Both the position numbers and the translations under genes were made by a program. Of a DNA stretch of 64,000 nt, positions 47,854 through 58,852 are shown one piece after another. Origin of the DNA: Chiua virens. Taxonomy: Eukaryota > Basidiomycota > Agaricomycetes > Boletales > Boletaceae. The DNA is taken from the NCBI GenBank assembly GCA_019787685.1, contig JAHNUO010000012.1, forward strand, positions 1,240,001-1,304,000. Reading direction: 5' to 3'. The notes under the pieces were generated by a model that had not been told where the DNA came from, searched no databases, and worked only from the letters and a program-made list of their open reading frames with translations. The first letter of the stretch is position 1; every line of letters starts with the position of its first letter.

Positions 47854-47943
47854 GGTGATAAGTATGTGAGGCAAAGTGCAAAGAGGATTATCGTATGGTT
47901 GGGGATGTCGATGTAGAAGGAACGAGGTCGGGTATCTGGAACT

Positions 47944-47951
47944 CTTATATA
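47944..47951 (-). promoter_or_regulatory. TATA box of the small Cys-rich gene
   Basis: TATATAAG on the minus strand, 91 bp upstream of the chosen ATG and followed by a pyrimidine/CA-rich leader (ACATCGACATCCCCAACC), a typical fungal core promoter layout. Confidence 0.5.
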
Positions 47952-47959
47952 GGCGCAAG

Positions 47960-49430
47960 GAGAGCGCTGGCCACTGGCAGGCTGGGGTTCAGTTGGTTCT
48001 TTCCTCACCTCCGCGCCTAGATATGAGTAGTAGTCCCATAACTGGCGTATTCTTAGCTCGATTTCCGATCTTCCACTTTACCAAGCTGTGCGAGTGACAT
48101 ACGACAGCACTAGGGTCGGTTTGAACACAGAAAAGCGCCACTCGGAGGATAAGATTCCGCCGATGCACGGACTGACAGTACGCCTAGATATGAGCAGTCC
48201 CACGATTGATGTACTTTAACCCTGACCTTCGATTTTGGATTTTACCAAACTCTGTGAGTGACCGCTGGTGGTCCATAATACGGCATTGGCCAGTATCTGG
48301 AATCGAGAAGTTTCTACCAGCCACATCGACCCCCTCTCAAACACCCACCTCGTGCACACGCCGCCACCGCCCTGATAGCCTTTCTTCTATCTGACACACT
48401 GTGAACGCTACTACCTGGTCCGAAGAGGAGGCGGTGTTCTTGCTATTTAGCATATATGCCTGTTACCTCAACATTTCCTTTTAGGTGTTGAACCTCTAAG
48501 TAGTAGAATTTCATTCTTCGAAGGGCATCTGTATGTGTTCAGAAGTGGTACTCATAGTGCATGATCTGTGTTGCCAAAAGATGGTCAACCGCGGTCACTG
48601 TTAGATAAGGGACGAAAGATATCGAAGTGACCACAGCGGACACCGTGACACAGGATGGATGCTTAGTGACGGTTTTGGAACATGGTTACGGCGATAAACG
48701 GGAACTTTACCTAGACCCATACCTCGTAGACGGCTCGGAGTCGTAACTCGGATATACACTGTTAGATTCGAAAGGTACGGAAAAAGATCAGGGTGACCAC
48801 GGCGTGTGCGGGAGCGGCTAACAAAAATGTGGCTGGTAAGAATTAATGGGAACGCCACTTTACCCAGGAGACCTTCTCGACTGGCGGCGATTGCACAACA
48901 GGATACGGACAAGGACAAGAACAGGTATCAGGGTGGTCATATCGTGTCCACGCCACTCCGGGATCATTCAACGAAGCAAAGATTTTGACGGAATAACAAG
49001 CATAACTTGAATGTACGACGGATATAATTTTGGCAAGTCAACCTGGCGATTCGAGATACCAGGATGGAAGAAAATCAGACTCGGAGGTCAGTTACTCAGG
49101 GACATACCGCTTCAATGACAGTACAATCATTGGATAGGATACCTATTGATATTATCTGTGGTTAGAATAACTAAGACGAACTTGGCTTGAATGCAAAATC
49201 AAGTACCAGCAATGAACCACCCTTGGGGAACTCATCCCGGACAATGGATCATGGGTGTGAATCGCAGAGTGAACGTCTCAGGAAGAGTTGTGAAGGGCAG
49301 AATCTATAGGCCAATGGAATGGGCTGCCGGTGCGGGATCTATTGTATGCGTGTGAACAGAGTTGGGCCGTATCCTATGATGTCGGCCCAGGTGGGGATGC
49401 ATATTTGATTCCTGATCTGATACGGCGATT
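47960..49430. repeat. degenerate direct repeats, no gene
   Basis: CGCCTAGATATGAG..CAGTCCCA with a following ~80 bp block occurs near 48013 and again near 48181. A second degenerate unit (CACTGTTAGAT...GTGACCAC) occurs near 48597 and 48759, with a weaker trace near 48925, roughly 165 bp apart. No coding potential. Confidence 0.45.
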
Positions 49431-49431
49431 C

Positions 49432-50597
49432 ATGGCAAAACAAAGAATCTGGTTCATAACAGGTGTAGAGGCCCCCGACTTACCGGACGTCTAAACTAAC
49501 ATTCGTCTGTTCAAGGGACCTCTTCCGGGTTCGGTCGACGGCTCGTCACCGCAGTCCTGTCCCGCGGAGATCGTGTCATTGCCACAGCGCGATCCATCGA
49601 CAAGATACAGGACTTTCCAAGTTCGCCCAATCTCATGTTGTTACAGCTCGATATCACGTGGCCTCCAGAAACCATCAAAGCAACAGTGGACGAGGGAGCA
49701 ACGAAGTGGGGAAGTATTGATGTTCTCGTGAACAACGCTGGAGTCGGAATGCCAGGTCTTCTCGAAGAAGGCGGGTGAGTGGGAATCCGTTGCGTTTGCT
49801 GATGCTAGTGTGGACTCGACGCACCAGTATTCAAAAAATGATCGCGCAGTATGAAATCGGGGTGTTTGGACCGCTGAACGTCACGAATGCAGTACTACCA
49901 TACATGCGAAGACGTAAGTTCGAACGATTCTGAGTAATGGTAGCCTCTGAGGGCTTCCTTACCAAGAAAGAAGCGGAACGGTCGTCGTGATCGGGAGTCG
50001 TTGTGCTTGGAGACCAGAAATAAGGTACCTTGATGCATCCTGATTCTCACCATCGTGTGTACTCAACCGCATCGATAGGGCCTTGGTCAGTGTGCTGCAT
50101 GCTTGTAGACGTTGTAAGGTGGTTTATCGTTTGCAGGGTTCTACGGATCCTCCAAGGCAGCCGTGCAGAGTAAGGTCATTGTCTCGTTTCTATCCCATAC
50201 TGAGACCATTCCTTTATCAGCGATGGCCGAAACACTTGCGGTCGAGTTGGCGCCACTGAACATTCGGGTGCTGATCGTCGAACCGGGATCGTTCAGGACG
50301 GAGGGAATTTACGTCAACCAGTTTGACGTATCCAATCCGATACCCGATTACGAAGAACAGCGTGCGGATTCGTTGGTGACATACAACGCAATGGATGGCA
50401 AGCAACCGGGTGATCCTGTCAAGGCGATGAACGTTGTTGTGGATGTCGTCCGGGGTGAAGGGGTTGCTGTGGGACGAGAGTGGCCGTTGTATTTAGTACT
50501 TGGGAAAGATGCAGAGCGGGATATCCGAGCGAAATGTGCGCGGATGATTGCACACATGGAAGAGTGGAATGACGTCGTTGGAGGAGTAGAGTTGTAG
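49432..50597 (+). CDS. short-chain dehydrogenase, copy 3 (intact)
   Basis: Intact member of the same SDR family as the two copies to the left but clearly diverged. MAKQRIWFITG splices to TSSGFGRRLVTAVLSRGDRV (cofactor motif). DVLVNNAGVGMPGLLEEGG carries NNAG. SGTVVVIGSRCAWRPEI has the catalytic Ser and FYGSSKAAVQ the Tyr and Lys. It continues AMAETLAVELAPLNIRVLIV, EPGSFRTEGIYVNQFDVSNP and YLVLGKDAERDIRAKCARMI, ending VVGGVEL at 50597. Six short introns, all in frame. The C-terminal extension is typical of the fungal SDRs related to 3-ketoacyl-like and retinol-type oxidoreductases; the substrate cannot be deduced. The start at 49432 gives the normal N-terminal beta strand. Confidence 0.87.
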
Positions 50598-50666
50598 ATC
50601 ACGTGATAATAAGAAATGTCAGAAGTGACACGGAAGAGGGATATGTACTTAAGAAAGACCATCGAC

Positions 50667-51974
50667 ATGCAAGGCAAGTTTCATCCCCGCTCACTCTCTC
50701 TCTCTTGATCCCTCACCTTCTACATACCCCCAGTCGCGACGTCCCCTCCACCCACCCACACCTTCACCGACCTCCCACTCAGCCAAAAGTGCACCCGATG
50801 TACATATTCTGGCCCCATTCACTCCTTTCCCCCACGGCGCACAGGCGGAGGTCATCTCAAGGTCTGCACTTCCTGCATGGACAAACAGAACGCACGAAAA
50901 GTCGCCTCAGAAATGGTGGCAGAGACCTCTGGTCGCAGCCAGATTGCGACCGCCGCCATGTCCTTTGACGACTTTCTCAACCTCGTCACCCTCAACAAGG
51001 CTCGCCCGTTCGACTTTGACACTATGGTCAGCGTACCTCCCGGGTTTTTCGTCGCCGGCGAACATCTCTACAATCGTTCAAATCGAATAAGAGACTTTTT
51101 GGCCGAGGCGTCAGATTATCACTGGAAGTATGTCTTGTTCAGTTTGCTCTCTGTGCTCGACTATTCACACAAACATATCCCCGTAGTCAAAAGAAGACAA
51201 AACGCGGCGGAAAATCGACCGTCGTCACCTACTTTTGCGCCCAACTCGAAGGCGAACAGTCCAAATCCCGTACACAAGACTCGGATCGCAAATCACGGAG
51301 TCGCATCACACGCTATCATTGCGGCGGCTGGCTTCGGATCACCGTTATGGACGACAACGAATATCTCCTCCGAATACGTATGACACACGCCGAAGCCCAT
51401 CCCAGCTTTCCCGCCTCCTTTCGAAGACCACCTAATACATCCGAATTTAAACTCGAGGCGACACCGAAACCCGTGTCGGTCCCCGTTCCAGTTCAGCCGC
51501 CACCTCCACCGCCGCCACTCTTCGCGAATATGCAACATCCGCCGCATCTGATGGTAGAACCCGCGCCGCTTGCGGGACATCCCATACCCCCTCCCCCTGG
51601 ACCTCCACTCATACATCCCACCATGCCGCCCCCGCCACACCCGCCGCACCCTGAAGCACAGGAAGAAGAGGAACAACCTATAATCGAGAATGTGCTTGTA
51701 CCCGAAGAAGTCGCACCCCAGGCAACTCACCCTCCTGTGAGTACGCAGACATCCTCGTATGACCCTGCTCTCACTTGTATACTAGCAACCGGTGGTCTTT
51801 TTCTCCCCCGAGCAACTCGATGGCCTGAAGCGGAAATTCGAGGACATGATGGCCGCCGCGGGTGGACCTGTTCCTCCAGACCTCGCTCACGCGCTTGGTT
51901 CTGTGTTTGACCACATCGAGCGGACAGCCACAGATGTAGATATAGGCAGGTTTTCTAAACGATCCAGGATTTAA
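50667..51974 (+). CDS. zinc-cluster plus FLYWCH/FAR1-like protein with Pro-rich linker
   Basis: ATG 50667 begins a 7-base coding exon (ATGCAAG) joined by a GC-AG intron (donor GCAAGT) to MQVATSPPPTHTF. KCTRCTYSGP followed by KVCTSCMDKQNARK forms a four-Cys metal site (C-x2-C, about 20 residues, C-x2-C). After an intron at about 51128-51186 comes VVTYFCAQLEGEQSKSR, RSRITRYHCGGWLRITV and EYLLRIRMTHAEAHPSF. This Cys/Cys then His-x-x-x-His layout resembles FLYWCH/WRKY-GCM1 type DNA-binding domains such as those linked to FAR1 and Mutator-like proteins. A long Pro-rich segment follows (51500-51720), then an intron and PEQLDGLKRKFEDMMAAAGG to a basic tail FSKRSRI. It is probably a nuclear DNA-binding protein; identity unknown. 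Confidence 0.6.
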
Positions 51975-52227
51975 CAGTTCCATGCACTTTGGTCCGCGCA
52001 CCGTGTAGCCAGAATGACGATGTGTTTGTTGTTGCACCACGCGAGTGTATCAATTCCGAGGCTTTCAAGCTCGGTCCTGTTGTTCTAGGACCTATGTAAC
52101 AGCCAAGTAACACTGCTGTATTGGATCGTACTGCACTAGCTGTCCTGCATAACAAATAATCAGCCTTTTCTTAGTGACGAGCCTGGTCTCCATGTGGTAT
52201 GCGATAACAATGATCGTGAAGCACAGG

Positions 52228-53125
52228 TCAGTTGGAGAGTTCGGATATACTTATGAATGCTTGGTACAATGCCGGGACGATAAACGGCGTCCTGCACTCC
52301 CTCTCCACATCACTCAACGCGCGCTCCGCACGCATCCTCCGCGCTCGTTCCGCCTTGACCTCATTCTCCAATCGCGACACCTCTGTCAAGAAACATCATC
52401 CCACGTTCAAGCCAATTACGACAACGGGCAAACGTACCATCGCGCAAAGCAGCCTCTGCGCCGCTTCGGTCTCCATTTCCACCACCACCGCCATCGCCAT
52501 GTCCACCCCCACCACGGTAAATCTCGGCTGGCGGCGCACCAAGCCGCTCGAGCTGGTCCAAGAGAGCCTGTTCTCGCCTTTGTCCCATCGCGAGTGCGTG
52601 CCGCGTGTCCAACAGCTGGCGCATGAGCTGAACATCCCCCGTGCTCGAGCTTGGGTCGGGCGAAGGAGGTATGGGAGACGCTGCTGGCGCAGTGGGAGAC
52701 ACGGAGACGGGCACGGGGACAGGGGCAATTTCAATCGCCGGGGCGGGAGCAGAACCAGACAGCGTGACCGGGGACGGTGGTGGTGGCGCCGAGCCCCACC
52801 CGAGCGTCGCCATCGAAGGACTAGAGACAGGCGTAGCGACAGGGAGGGGCGTGCGCGGGGTCATCTCGCCCGACTCGCGAGGCGGCGGCATGACTGGTTG
52901 TGGCAGCTGAGTCGGGGGGCCATCCTCGCGCGCGGAGTGGGGAGACGGTTTCGGGACGTCCTTTGGTGTGGTCGACCGCTGCGGAAGGTCGGTTTTGGGA
53001 GAGCTCAGCATGCGAGGTTGGGTTGGCGTGCTGGTCGATCGGAGCCCAGGGCTCATGCTCTGCGTGTCGAGCGCGTCCAGTTTCTGTCGGGTCGGGTTGG
53101 CAGATGAGCCTTCGAGGCTACTCAT
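52228..53125 (-). CDS. Pro/Ser-rich protein with C-terminal coiled coil
   Basis: From the Met at 53125 (MSSLEGSSANPTRQKLDALD) the protein is long, disordered and Pro/Ser/Thr-rich. It then forms a helical segment (LMRQLLDTRHALAMGQRREQ, ALLDQLERLGAPP), a Gly-rich patch, and, after an intron at about 52430-52386, a coiled coil (EVSRLENEVKAERARRMRAE, RALSDVERECRTPF). The stop is at 52228-52230. The frame is also open upstream to 53239, so the start may lie further up. No family recognised; a scaffold or regulatory role would be a guess. Confidence 0.5.
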
Positions 53126-54044
53126 ACGTCGCTTGAGATGGGGTACGAATTGTCTGTCTGATCTGGGCTGTTGTACACATGAAACGACCAGATGAGCGAT
53201 ACCGACGGATGTGAGCGGAAGAAAGGGACTGTACGGCAATGGGTGGGACTCTCGGTGGAGGAGGAAGTGGTAGTAGTAACGGCTTTGTAGGGAGGGGATG
53301 TATTGGAATGGACGTCAGGGCAGGTTTTTGTGCTGGCCCCGATGAGGAATCGCGAAATCTCTCTGCAAGCGTGTCTAGCCGAGCATCCTGCGACGTCTGA
53401 TCTCGTTGCGTGGTTGAACGAATCAAGACGCCACTGAGATGCACGTTGCAGAACCCGCGTCCTCAGGTCAGCAACGCAACACGACATTCATGAATAGAAA
53501 GCGACTTGCTCTTGCGTCAACGTAATGGACTCTCTGATAGTCATGACACCAATGTGGACAAGACATAGGGATCGACGATGCTTCCGAGTGAGATGCGCTG
53601 TGCAACGAGATGGCAAACGCTTACATGGAGAGAAACTCCCGAAGTTTGAGGGCTTCTGGATCATCGCTACACAGTTTGAGCCAGCGCGTGTGCAGAGAGT
53701 CCTGCGTACATGCCAGCGGGCCATCATAGCAGGGGTCACATTAGCCCGATGCACTCAACACGGCACGGGTAGCATCCACGCACGACTAGTCCATCCACCC
53801 TTGGACTCGTTCCTGCCGTCGGCCAGTGGAGAATAAACGACCCGTTGACACGCCGAACGTTCTTCTGGGATGGGGAATGCACGCGAAGATGAGCAAGGTC
53901 TTTTTTCAGAATGGCGAATTCGGAGGACACAGTGGCGGGTGAGGCGACTCGGTTGTATTTAGCCCCACGGTATTTGATGACCACCTCGAGACCTTCCACC
54001 ATCGTACGTCGTACTCCTTGAATTTGTGGTGCGGTTGACAACAA
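53126..54044 (-). CDS. possible upstream exons or separate hypothetical gene
   Basis: Several coding-like blocks: MVEGLEVVIKYRGAKYNRVA and SSEFAILKKDLAHLRVHSPS (53850-54005); SLHTRWLKLCSDDPEALKLR (about 53640-53700); ITLTQEQVAFYS (53490-53530); DARLDTLAERFRDSSSGPAQ and a Pro-rich run (53200-53390). Plausible GT-AG introns separate some of them, and the last block could splice into the 52228-53125 gene. I could not build a full model. Confidence 0.25.
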
Positions 54045-54210
54045 CCCTATCGTTTTCCGAACAAATAACGTGTCGCCTAAACAAGCAATAGAACGTGAAA
54101 ACGAAAAATACTAGCATCTAAAAGGCATCTAAATTCGACCATGCCTCAGTCAAAACGCTCAAAACTTGGTGAGATCCAGAGACCGTACGCCTAACTGCCA
54201 TTCATCTATT

Positions 54211-55274
54211 TTAAAAGGTAGATCTGCCGAGAAAAACCAACATCACAAAACCCGCCGCCACCGTCTTTTCGAATGACATGACAGACATGCCGTGCGTTGC
54301 ACCACTTGTGCTAGTACCTGATGTTCCACGCGTCAGAACGACCGTCATGACCCTGCACAGGTTGCGAATGAACATACCTCCTGGGTTGCCAGTGGCAGGC
54401 GCTGCGCTCGCGACGGTGCCGGTCGTAGGGTTGGACCCGGTGGGGGTCGCCGCTTCCGTCACGGTGACTACACTGATGCTTGGGGAAATCTCAGTGACAG
54501 TGGGACTCGAGCCTGATCCATTTCCGCCGCTACCTCCTCCACTCCCACCGCTCCCTCCAGAGCTGCCCCCTCCGCCAGATCCACCACCGCCGGAGTTGCC
54601 ACCACCGCCAGAACCGCCAGAGTTACCCCCTCCGCTAGAGCTTCCACCTCCGCTAGAGCTGCCACCACCGCCAGAACCACCAGAGTTACCCCCTCCGCCA
54701 GAGCTTCCGCCTCCGCCAGAACTACCACCTCCAGAACCGCCAGAACCAGAGCCTGAGCAGGTGTCTTTTCCAGCAGTGCAGCTGGATCCGTCTGGGCAGC
54801 CTTGAGTCGGAAAAGAAGACAGTCAGCCGTAATCTGAATTTTGATGGTAATATCATTGCGACATACATCCGCCAAAGTTGTCGTCGCAGCAAAATGTACC
54901 TTTAGCAGCAGTACTCCGAGCTGGAACACTAGATGATCTCATTCTGAATTACGATCCAACCGAGCATCACGAAACATACATACGCAAGTACTACCAGTCG
55001 GAACGCATTCGTCGGGGTAAGTTGAACAGGGAGCTATGCAAAGGCGACTGTCAGATGAACATAGGCAATGCAAGACTACGGAGAATTACAACGCACACCA
55101 TCCGGACTCGCACCCATTTCCGCTTTGTCTCAATGCAAACTTTGGGCTGGGTGGGGCCAAAAGTTTGGTGAGGACATGGGACGAGATGTGCTGACGCGAA
55201 ACTTCGGCGGAGTCACCTCCAGCGACCAATTGCAAAGACAGCAATAGAACGACCTTGAGGAGGTGTGTCAACAT
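54211..55274 (-). CDS. secreted GPI-anchored Cys-rich / Gly-Ser-rich wall protein
   Basis: Met at 55274 begins a clear signal peptide, MLTHLLKVVLLLSLQLVAGG. A Cys-rich head follows in several exons: NGCESGWCAF, LCIAPCSTYPDECVPTGSTC, CSSSEYCC, KGTFCCDDNFGGCC and PDGSSCTAGKDTCSGSG. Then comes a ~90-residue linker made almost entirely of Gly and Ser (54520-54750), a Thr/Ser-rich stalk (TVTEISPSISVVTVTEAATP) and, after an intron, TSTSGATHGMSVMSFEK and a hydrophobic tail VAAGFVMLVFLGRSTF. The tail is typical of a GPI-anchor signal, so the product should sit on the plasma membrane or cell wall. Near 54901-54905 one extra base seems to separate EYCC from KGTFCC. The plus-strand Pro-rich frame here is a shadow. 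Confidence 0.72.
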
Positions 55275-56740
55275 TTAGATAAGACACGGATCAGCTCGAT
55301 TGATTTTTTTGTCTACCCGCTTTATAACGTTGGAATTGGCACACTATCTTAGAGTTGAAACGATGAAGGGCGAGCTCGAACAGATAATGGGGAAGAAAAC
55401 AAGAGTTGATTCCGATGTCCCCTATAGTCTACCTCTATATAGTGTGCTAATGAATAGATAGAGTAATCTATTAGCTGACTACTCGACATCGCTCGACGCC
55501 GAAATGATTCATCCTGAAAAAAATGCACTTGTACTGCCCTTGATCCGAGTATGTAGTGGTAAGGAAAAGTTGGCGAGGCCATGACAACGACATTCAGGTA
55601 TGTGTAATAATGTAAGTAAGCCGTCCAAACCTTGAATGCGGAGCGCTCGAGGAATGAAGCTTTGAAGAGTAACTCTAAGTACGTACCGTGGCAATTTCTA
55701 TACTCGGCACTCGCGCAATCATTTATCCATGCTAAGCAACAAAAGAGAGAACAAGGTGGAACAAAAAAAGCAAGATATACTGTGTACATAGTACCTGAAT
55801 TGTATTTAATGGGGTGATTCCTGAGTCCTATCGAGATCATCGTTCAATTGGTCAGTATCTTGCCCGTGAACTCGAATGAGTTGATGTACAGTACACTTTT
55901 TCATAATACGGTAGTAGTGCATCAATTCCATATTGCATGGGTTTTCAGGTAATTCTACGGAGGTATGCGGGTAAAATCGCATATTTTGCATAATGAATAA
56001 TGCATAATGTCTGGACATAGAATATGAATATGCAGTGCGAGATACCATACTTGCAGTGCAGTTGCCTGGTGAACAGCAGGAATGAAACTGGTAGTGAGAC
56101 CGCCAACCGAGTAGAAGCTGATCATAGCGCTGAGTGCTGAACTCTCATAGTATCCACCGTCTTACATAACTGAGATGTGTGTCGTTGATGGGACTGTCAC
56201 AAGTGTTACAATGTAGTTCTACATATATCTTGTTTTGCATACTAGGGAAATGGCTGGCGCAACTCGTATGCGTTATGAGAGAGTGCACTGTATAGAGTAG
56301 ACTATGGAAGCACATTTTCACTCGTCCACGCACTGGCAGTGGCTCGAGCGACGAGCGTGATTAATTATTATTCAATTTATTGTGAGAGACCTGAGTCCTA
56401 GACGAGAATCGTACGTCCGGAGTTGCAGTGCGTGTGTACTATGCATCAGTGTATGGTTCCGCGCCTGTTACATGCTCATCCGAGCCGACGCTCCTGTTTT
56501 TCACCTCTGGAAATCGTGACACCTACTTCAAGTTGTCTTGGACCCTTGGTACATAGTAAGTAATACTCGAGGGGGCTCCAGCGCTCGAGCTCGAAGCCTG
56601 CAGCGAGGGGTTTCGTCCACTCTTTGAAAACATTCCGGAACTTAGCCACCTTTTGATTCCAACACTCCAATCAACATTGTAAAGTCGCACAAACAACACG
56701 CCTAAAGACTCTTTGGGCCCTTAGATGCGAAATCGACCAT
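55275..56740. other. intergenic, no gene seen
   Basis: AT-rich sequence with no recognisable coding blocks; short open frames on both strands look random. Confidence 0.5.
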
Positions 56741-57280
56741 TTGGTCGGACGATGTTCCACCTTGATCTTGTCGAGGGCCCAGATTCGAATCGATCGTCGA
56801 CAAGCACTCAATCATTCTCCCGTCCATCCCTTCCTCAGATTTCAGCGCTTAGTTTTGACCGCCATCCAAGGTCTCCGTCACAATACCACTCTCAAGACCT
56901 CGTTCGGCTCAAAGATCGGATGGGATGAATTGAAGGGTAAGTAAGCGTGCAGCATGAGGCCGGACCTGGTACCCCCACCCAAGACGAAGGTTTAAATGAT
57001 AATGGCATGGACCCTAATCCTATCGGCACTGTGTTTTTCGGGAGGAAGTCGAGAAATTCATCGTTGGGTCGCTTCAGCCTGAAACCAATGCTCCAAGAAT
57101 CGAAGTCATAAAGGTTTCTCTTGTCGTCCTACCCACTCACATTGTCAAACGTGACCTATTTCCAAAAGACGTACGTCGCGTAGACCATGCTGCTTTGCCA
57201 ATGATGAAGGTGAGTGAGCAGCACATGTGCTGGTGGCCTCGAGTGGCCTACCCGTCTGAGGCCAGGGCCGTCTCTCTGCA
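56741..57280 (+). CDS. hypothetical, weakly supported
   Basis: Coding-like blocks RFQRLVLTAIQGLRHNTTLK (from 56850) and, after a possible intron, EEVEKFIVGSLQPETNAPRI, VSLVVLPTHIVKRDLFPKDV and RRVDHAALPMMK (57050-57210). The second block has a balanced composition and heptad-like hydrophobic spacing, but I recognise no family and cannot define the ends. Confidence 0.25.
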
Positions 57281-57533
57281 GATCCCCTCTCTACCAACTA
57301 CCGACAGTCGATCTTGGGCGTGTCCATTCCTAAACGCTGTGCACGCCAATGCTATACTGAGACGGACGTTGAACCATCTGCATCATCAGATTGTACAGAC
57401 GTAGGTACAGTATATTCTTTGGCAGATCTCCAAAGGACTACTGGTAAGCATACATATCTCGAGTGCTAAGTTCATAGGTGCTATTAATTTTTATCTTTAT
57501 GAATTCCAGTTGTTGCAAGGCCGATTTACTGAC

Positions 57534-58111
57534 GATGTTTAAGAACGTGACCCAAGCTACCCTGTGGCCTTGGTATGTGAACGACTTTCAAATGTTGCTG
57601 AAAGGCCGTTTCGCTGGCGAAGTTCCCATCACAGTCCGGACAATCCCAGGCATTGTGCCTCCCGGACGTGTTCAAGTCCAAGAGGGTGCAAGCTGCCCTG
57701 CAGCTCTTCCATGTGGATGGCTTCCGAATGTTGTTGCAGGGCCAATTCGCTGACGAAGTTCCTATTGCAGTCACTAGGAAGTTGACGCAAGTTTCCATGC
57801 GGCTCTACTTCAAAAGTCTGCAAAGGCGGTCCGACGTAACTTATCTCGTAGCCTGGAAAATCCCAGGTATCGTACCCAGGATGCCACGTCCGAATGTGTT
57901 CCAGAACGTGACCCAAGCTTCCCTGCAGCGTTTCACCACAGCCATCCCAACGGCACCTCAGTGTTCGTTTCTCGTCGAATTCAAGCAAATGAACGGTGCG
58001 CAAATGTGTCGAGAGACCTTCGAAAACCAAGGCGTTGCATGGCTGTCCATCACAGGTCCAGCGACAAATGAATGACTTCATCTCTTGGTAGGTTTGAATT
58101 GTCTGGAGCAT
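57534..58111 (-). CDS. C2H2-type zinc-finger repeat protein
   Basis: Starts MLQTIQTYQEMKSFICRWTC at 58111. Successive finger-like units are CRWTCDGQPC..(14)..HLRTVH, CRWDGCGETL..(8)..HVLEHIRTWH, DCNRNFVSELALQQHSEAIH and DCDGNFASETAFQQHLKVVH. The first two have the longer C-x4-C or C-x3-5 spacing often seen in fungal regulator fingers. GSLGHVLEHIRTWH and GSLGHVLKHRQ suggest internal duplication. The last units lie in a different frame, so an intron or frameshift near 57640-57720 is required. A nucleic-acid-binding role follows from the fingers only. Confidence 0.5.
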
Positions 58112-58852
58112 TTCCTTGAAACAGATCTGGTTCAGCTTCTTTCAAGGATGGTATGAATCTCATTCACCTTCGTAAAATTATCCGAGACTTCACTTGCGGT
58201 TACTTTTGAGGCTCCCGAGGTGGTGGTTGAGTCATTAGACATTTGTGGGGAAGTCTTTGTCTGCCGCAATGACTTTTTCTTCAAGTAAACTATCCCTGTG
58301 AGGAACTGTAAATCGCAGTCATGTCTCGGTCACGACATGGTACTTACTTTCTCGCAAGACTACACGAAAATGCTGAGACAATGCCTTTTCCAGAACAACT
58401 TCCCTGCCAAGTTGTTCGGGCGTCAAGGGATCCTGTGGTATCAAGGTCAAGATGTGTGGTCTGAACAGTTGATGAGAAGATCAAAGACTTGCATTTTCAA
58501 GAATCGTGATCCAATCTTCGTCATGGATAATGGCAATGTTTGCAGAAGGGTACTAAAACAGACACGTCTGTCCATTGCATCTTTGAAATCGCTGTATGAC
58601 CCACCTTTCGGAGCAAGTATTTATTGATGGCGTCTGAGGGATGAAATACCTATCAGGGACATCAGATCCACGAACCTTCGCATGTAAAATTGATGTGTAG
58701 AGCACACACTGGGGGTGTATCTGGTACCCGCTGAATTTCTATACGCTTGCTGTCATCCAGTAGAATGGAGTCTGTGTCGATTCAACCGAGCGAGCCGACC
58801 CATCGTGACGTATTGCAGCTCGGATGGTCCTACTTCTCTCCGCACCCTAGAC
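58112..58852. other. no confident gene
   Basis: A plus-strand frame at 58298-58627 is open but unrecognised. Confidence 0.4.

Noticed and set aside
54278..54805. Plus-strand Pro-rich protein of 175 codons
   Set aside because: It is the antisense of the Gly/Ser tether of the GPI-anchored protein, which has a signal peptide and GPI tail.
56755..56800. TTCGAATC-like T-loop suggesting a tRNA gene
   Set aside because: No acceptor stem, anticodon arm or matching A box could be built around it.
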